Source: RBG-16-49-21 sp040768125
Lineage (GTDB): Bacteria > Spirochaetota > UBA4802 > UBA5550
Reading direction: 5' to 3'
NCBI GenBank assembly: GCA_040768125.1
Contig: JAXGNG010000001.1
Span: 1,426,001-1,490,000, forward strand
DNA length: 64,000 bases
How positions within the stretch are numbered: the stretch's first letter is position 1; each line of letters opens with the position of its first letter. Position numbers and translations under genes: made by a program. Below, piece by piece: positions 61,820 to 64,000 of this stretch. The notes under the pieces were generated by a model that saw nothing but the letters and a program-made list of their open reading frames with translations, was not told the origin of the DNA and ran no database searches.

Positions 61820-62656
61820 ATGAATTTGAAAAAATTGACGATACGGACAGCCGCGGCGGGGGCCCTGGCGGCCGTCGCGCTGGCGGCGGGGTGCCTCTCC
61901 CCCGGAAGGGGAGGAGAGGGGGCGGGCGCTTCCCCCCATCTTGACGGGCTGGTGCGCCACGCCTGGAAGAACATCCACCACTCGGGAAGCCGCTGCGTGG
62001 AATTCGACTATTTCCCCACGGGGGGGATGCGGACCTTCTACTGCCACATGCTCTCCTTCACCGATTTCAGGACCTTCTCGGGCCTGGTGGGCGTTCCCAT
62101 CTTCCGGAAGGGCCCCCATGCGGATGAAGGCCTGGTGCTCGATTCGCCCGACAGCTTCGGCCAGTACAACCCCGCCTTCGTGGCGCTTATAAGGAAAGCG
62201 CTTATCCCCGGGGCGGGTGACCGGGCCTTCAGGGCGGCCACCCAGGGCGCCTATGATGAATTCGTTGCTCCCCTGGCCAGGATATTTTTTGTGACCCGCC
62301 AAAAGCTCAGGAAGAACCCGGGTTACCTGGCGAAGGAGAGCCGGGCCTACATGGCCCTGGTGAAGGCCGGGAGGCTTCCCCGGGATCATTACGAGAAATA
62401 TTTCTTTTTCATGAATCCGGCCTTCATCGAGCATGAGAACGATGAGAACCATCTCATGAAGAGCGGCTTCGACGGCGGCTGGGACGGCAACGTGGTGAAG
62501 ACCTGCGTGGCCTTCTGGATCAGGCGGCACATCGACGGCACCTTCGAGGAGTTCAGCCGGGGACTTGACCTTCTCCTGGAGACCTACGACAGGCAGTTTT
62601 TCAACTATGGTGCCGGGGCAAACCCGGATCCCGATAGGGAGACCAACGGTTTCTAG
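61820..62656 (+). CDS. Lipoprotein of unknown function
   Basis: 278 residues from ATG 61820 with GGGAGGAAG upstream, 10 bases after the previous stop. Lipobox LAAGC gives Cys25. The mature protein is alpha/beta, rich in Phe/Tyr/Arg with conserved-looking motifs FDYFPTGGMRTFYCHMLSF (about 63-81), FFFMNPAFIEHENDENH (about 193-209; key NPAFxEHxNDENH) and WDGNVVKTCVAFWIRRHIDGTF. The His/Glu/Asp-rich middle motif could bind a metal. Not recognised as a known family. Confidence 0.65.
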   Translation: MNLKKLTIRTAAAGALAAVALAAGCLSPGRGGEGAGASPHLDGLVRHAWKNIHHSGSRCVEFDYFPTGGMRTFYCHMLSFTDFRTFSGLVGVPIFRKGPHADEGLVLDSPDSFGQYNPAFVALIRKALIPGAGDRAFRAATQGAYDEFVAPLARIFFVTRQKLRKNPGYLAKESRAYMALVKAGRLPRDHYEKYFFFMNPAFIEHENDENHLMKSGFDGGWDGNVVKTCVAFWIRRHIDGTFEEFSRGLDLLLETYDRQFFNYGAGANPDPDRETNGF

Positions 62657-63055
62657 ATATTACTGTTTCCGCGTGATCTTTTTCCTGTCCTCATCCTGAG
62701 AACAATCCGGGGCCATTCAGGTGGGGACCCCGAAGCGGGGTAGAATCCAGCGCTGGAGAATAATCCAGGCTGCGAAGAAAATGAGAATCCAGATAACGGA
62801 ATTCATTGTCGCTCCTCAGCATGTAAGATATTAAAAATATAATAAAATACTTATATTCTGTCAACTCCCTTCCTGCCGATACCCCTGAAAAAACAGGATT
62901 CCCCATGTTCGGGGGCCCCTGGGCGGTAATAAGATCGTGAAAAGGCAAAAAAAAAGGAATAACCGCGTTTCACGTTTATTCCCCGAAAAGATTTTGGAGG
63001 GTCTTTTACGAAGTACTCACTATGGTTACTCCGGGGAATAAAGGTTACAAAAAAA
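62657..63055. other. 399-base intergenic region with inverted repeat
   Basis: It contains the 29-residue gene and, at 62975-62985 and 63032-63042, an 11-base perfect inverted repeat (TTTATTCCCCG / CGGGGAATAAA) separated by 46 bases. It lies downstream of the leftward DUF1232 gene, so it might form a terminator-like hairpin. A, T-rich runs surround it. Confidence 0.45.
62717..62806 (-). CDS. 29-residue membrane protein
   Basis: ATG 62806 with GAGGAG four bases upstream; stop at 62719-62717. The product starts MNSVIWILIFFAAW, forms one membrane helix (about 4-20) and ends LPRFGVPT. Excellent ribosome site, complete hydrophobic helix and a structured tail argue against chance. Small single-helix proteins with an LPxxGVPT-type end are found in other bacteria but I cannot name a function. 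Confidence 0.5.
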   Translation of the reverse strand: MNSVIWILIFFAAWIILQRWILPRFGVPT

Positions 63056-63295
63056 TCAGGACGCGCCCGCGTTTCGTTCTTTTTTCAGCTTGCGGTATGA
63101 GTAGCCCGCGTAGATCGCCGTGGTGATCAGCAGGGGAATGTCCTCGAGATAGCCGATGGGCACGAGGGCGTCCGGTATGATGTCGATGGGCGAAATGAGG
63201 TAGATTACCGCCAGTACCAGAATGACGATGGAAAAAATGAACCGTTTCCTTGCCGTGTCCAGGCTCTTGTCCTCTAACTGCTTGATTTCCTTCAT
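63056..63295 (-). CDS. DUF1232 (YkvA-like) membrane protein
   Basis: 79 residues from ATG 63295 (AGGGA upstream). The DUF1232 signature YLISPIDIIPDALVPIGYLEDIPLL at about 40-64 is intact (key SPIDxIPD and GYLxDIP). Two short membrane helices. The family is widespread, function unknown. A longer open frame (to 63529) runs into the trxB leader and is not needed. Confidence 0.85.
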   Translation of the reverse strand: MKEIKQLEDKSLDTARKRFIFSIVILVLAVIYLISPIDIIPDALVPIGYLEDIPLLITTAIYAGYSYRKLKKERNAGAS

Positions 63296-63528
63296 CGTAT
63301 CCCTGCCGTCTTTCCCTTCGGGGAGTGATAGGGCACGCCCTCCGGCCCCGTGGGGGCGGAAGCGTTCCCCAATGAACAGGATGCCCGCGCACCAGAATAT
63401 TTCAAGGATATTTTTCTTGCATTCTGGCGCCGCGGCGCGAAACTTCGCCGGGACGACCCGGGTTGTCCGGCATAGGCATGGGACGACGCGCATCAGCCGG
63501 GGACAGACGTCACAGGGAGGAGCGCGCA

Positions 63529-64000
63529 ATGAAAGACCTTATCATCATTGGCGGAGGACCCGCTGGGCTCACGTCCGCGATCTACGGCATGAGGGCGGGC
63601 CTTGACCTGGTCCTCCTGGAGCGACTCTCCCCGGGGGGGCAGGTGATGAACACCTTCGAGGTTGAGAACTATCCCGGCTTCGTGGAGCCCGTGGCGGGAT
63701 GGCAGCTGGTCACGGACATGGAGAACCAGGCCCGGCGCCTCGGCGCCGAGATAATGAGCGGTGAAGTCGCCTCCCTTGAAAGGGACGCGGAGAAAAATCT
63801 CTTTACCCTCACGATGACCGACGGGTCGCATCACGAGACACGGACCGTCATCGCCGCCACGGGGGCGTCGTACCGCAAGCTCGGGGTTCCCGGCGAGGAG
63901 AAGCTGATCGGGCACGGCGTCTCGTTTTGCGCCACCTGCGACGGGGCCTTTTACAAGGACCGGGTCTGCGCCGTGATCGGCGGAGGCGACACCGCCCTGG
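63529..64000 (+). CDS. trxB: Thioredoxin reductase, 5' part (runs off window end)
   Basis: ATG 63529 with GGGAGGAGCG upstream; 157 codons in the window. FAD site IIIGGGPAGLTSAIYGMRAG at residues 4-23, SPGGQVMNTFEVENYPGF, TGASYRKLGVPGEE, and the redox Cys pair of CATC (Cys134, Cys137) right before CDGAFY. The NADPH-binding GGGDTA begins at the very end. It reduces thioredoxin with NADPH. Divergent from the DUF1232 gene. Confidence 0.95.
   Translation, partial: MKDLIIIGGGPAGLTSAIYGMRAGLDLVLLERLSPGGQVMNTFEVENYPGFVEPVAGWQLVTDMENQARRLGAEIMSGEVASLERDAEKNLFTLTMTDGSHHETRTVIAATGASYRKLGVPGEEKLIGHGVSFCATCDGAFYKDRVCAVIGGGDTAL

Noticed and set aside
62691..62948. Open frame of 85 codons overlapping the 29-residue gene in another frame
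   Set aside because: No ribosome site; mixed composition; the short frame with GAGGAG is more credible.

Overview
The window is about 60% GC, densely coding and without rRNA or tRNA genes that I can see. It looks like chromosome from a motile, diderm, probably anaerobic or facultative bacterium. Support: beta-barrel outer-membrane-type proteins and many lipoboxes (diderm); two glycyl radical enzymes with their activase and several ferredoxins (anaerobic chemistry); a chemoreceptor, a CheD-like protein and a FlgM-like protein behind a sigma-28-type promoter (motility). The 7TMR-DISM/SpoIIE phosphatase with TPR tail, DUF3467, a class III cyclase and the mre-rod cluster fit Spirochaetota (Leptospira-like relatives) best, but this placement is inference.

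Layout. 1-9.0 kb: 3' part of a class III nucleotide cyclase, a membrane coiled-coil protein, exonuclease III, a 7TM-SpoIIE-TPR phosphatase, an exported protein, an SDR, a sulfotransferase, DUF3467 and an exported protein, all forward. 9.2-13 kb: VOC protein, KDPG/KHG aldolase, RlmI-like methyltransferase, and two membrane-anchored proteins. 13.2-19.8 kb: cell-shape cluster mreB-mreC-mreD-mrdA-rodA followed by a VanY-type peptidase. 19.8-24.5 kb: two beta-barrel proteins, a secreted lipase with a strong terminator, CheD-like protein and a metal-dependent cyclase/hydrolase.

24.5-28.5 kb: a TetR regulator diverges from a three-gene redox operon (ferredoxin-like / GMC flavoprotein / ferredoxin-like paralogue) across a spacer packed with palindromes. 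28.7-35 kb: citrate synthase, a MalY/PatB-type PLP enzyme, the FlgM-like gene, a GT-C-type membrane glycosyltransferase and an alpha/beta hydrolase lipoprotein lacking its nucleophile serine. 35.0-42.6 kb: the most unusual block, a TetR gene with an operator overlapping its -10 box, then two tandem glycyl radical enzymes each fused to an SCP2-like lipid-binding N-terminal domain, then their radical SAM activase. I know of no characterised enzyme with this architecture; a lipid-like or hydrophobic substrate is a reasonable guess.

42.6-51.2 kb, mostly reverse: 6-TM chemoreceptor, nucleotidyltransferase with a small partner, a surface-polysaccharide-type protein, a separate cyclic-nucleotide-binding protein next to an RCK potassium channel, an exported protein, and a lipoprotein MsrB-MsrA fusion. 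51.4-57.5 kb: dihydrouridine synthase, ribBA, a receiver-HATPase (RsbW-like) regulator, mtnA, an SRPBCC protein and prepilin peptidase. 57.6-64 kb: small lipoproteins, a paraoxonase-like arylesterase, a second alpha/beta hydrolase, a MORN/56-residue/lipocalin-like mini-operon, unknown exported proteins, a 29-residue membrane protein, a DUF1232 protein and the 5' part of trxB, which runs off the end.
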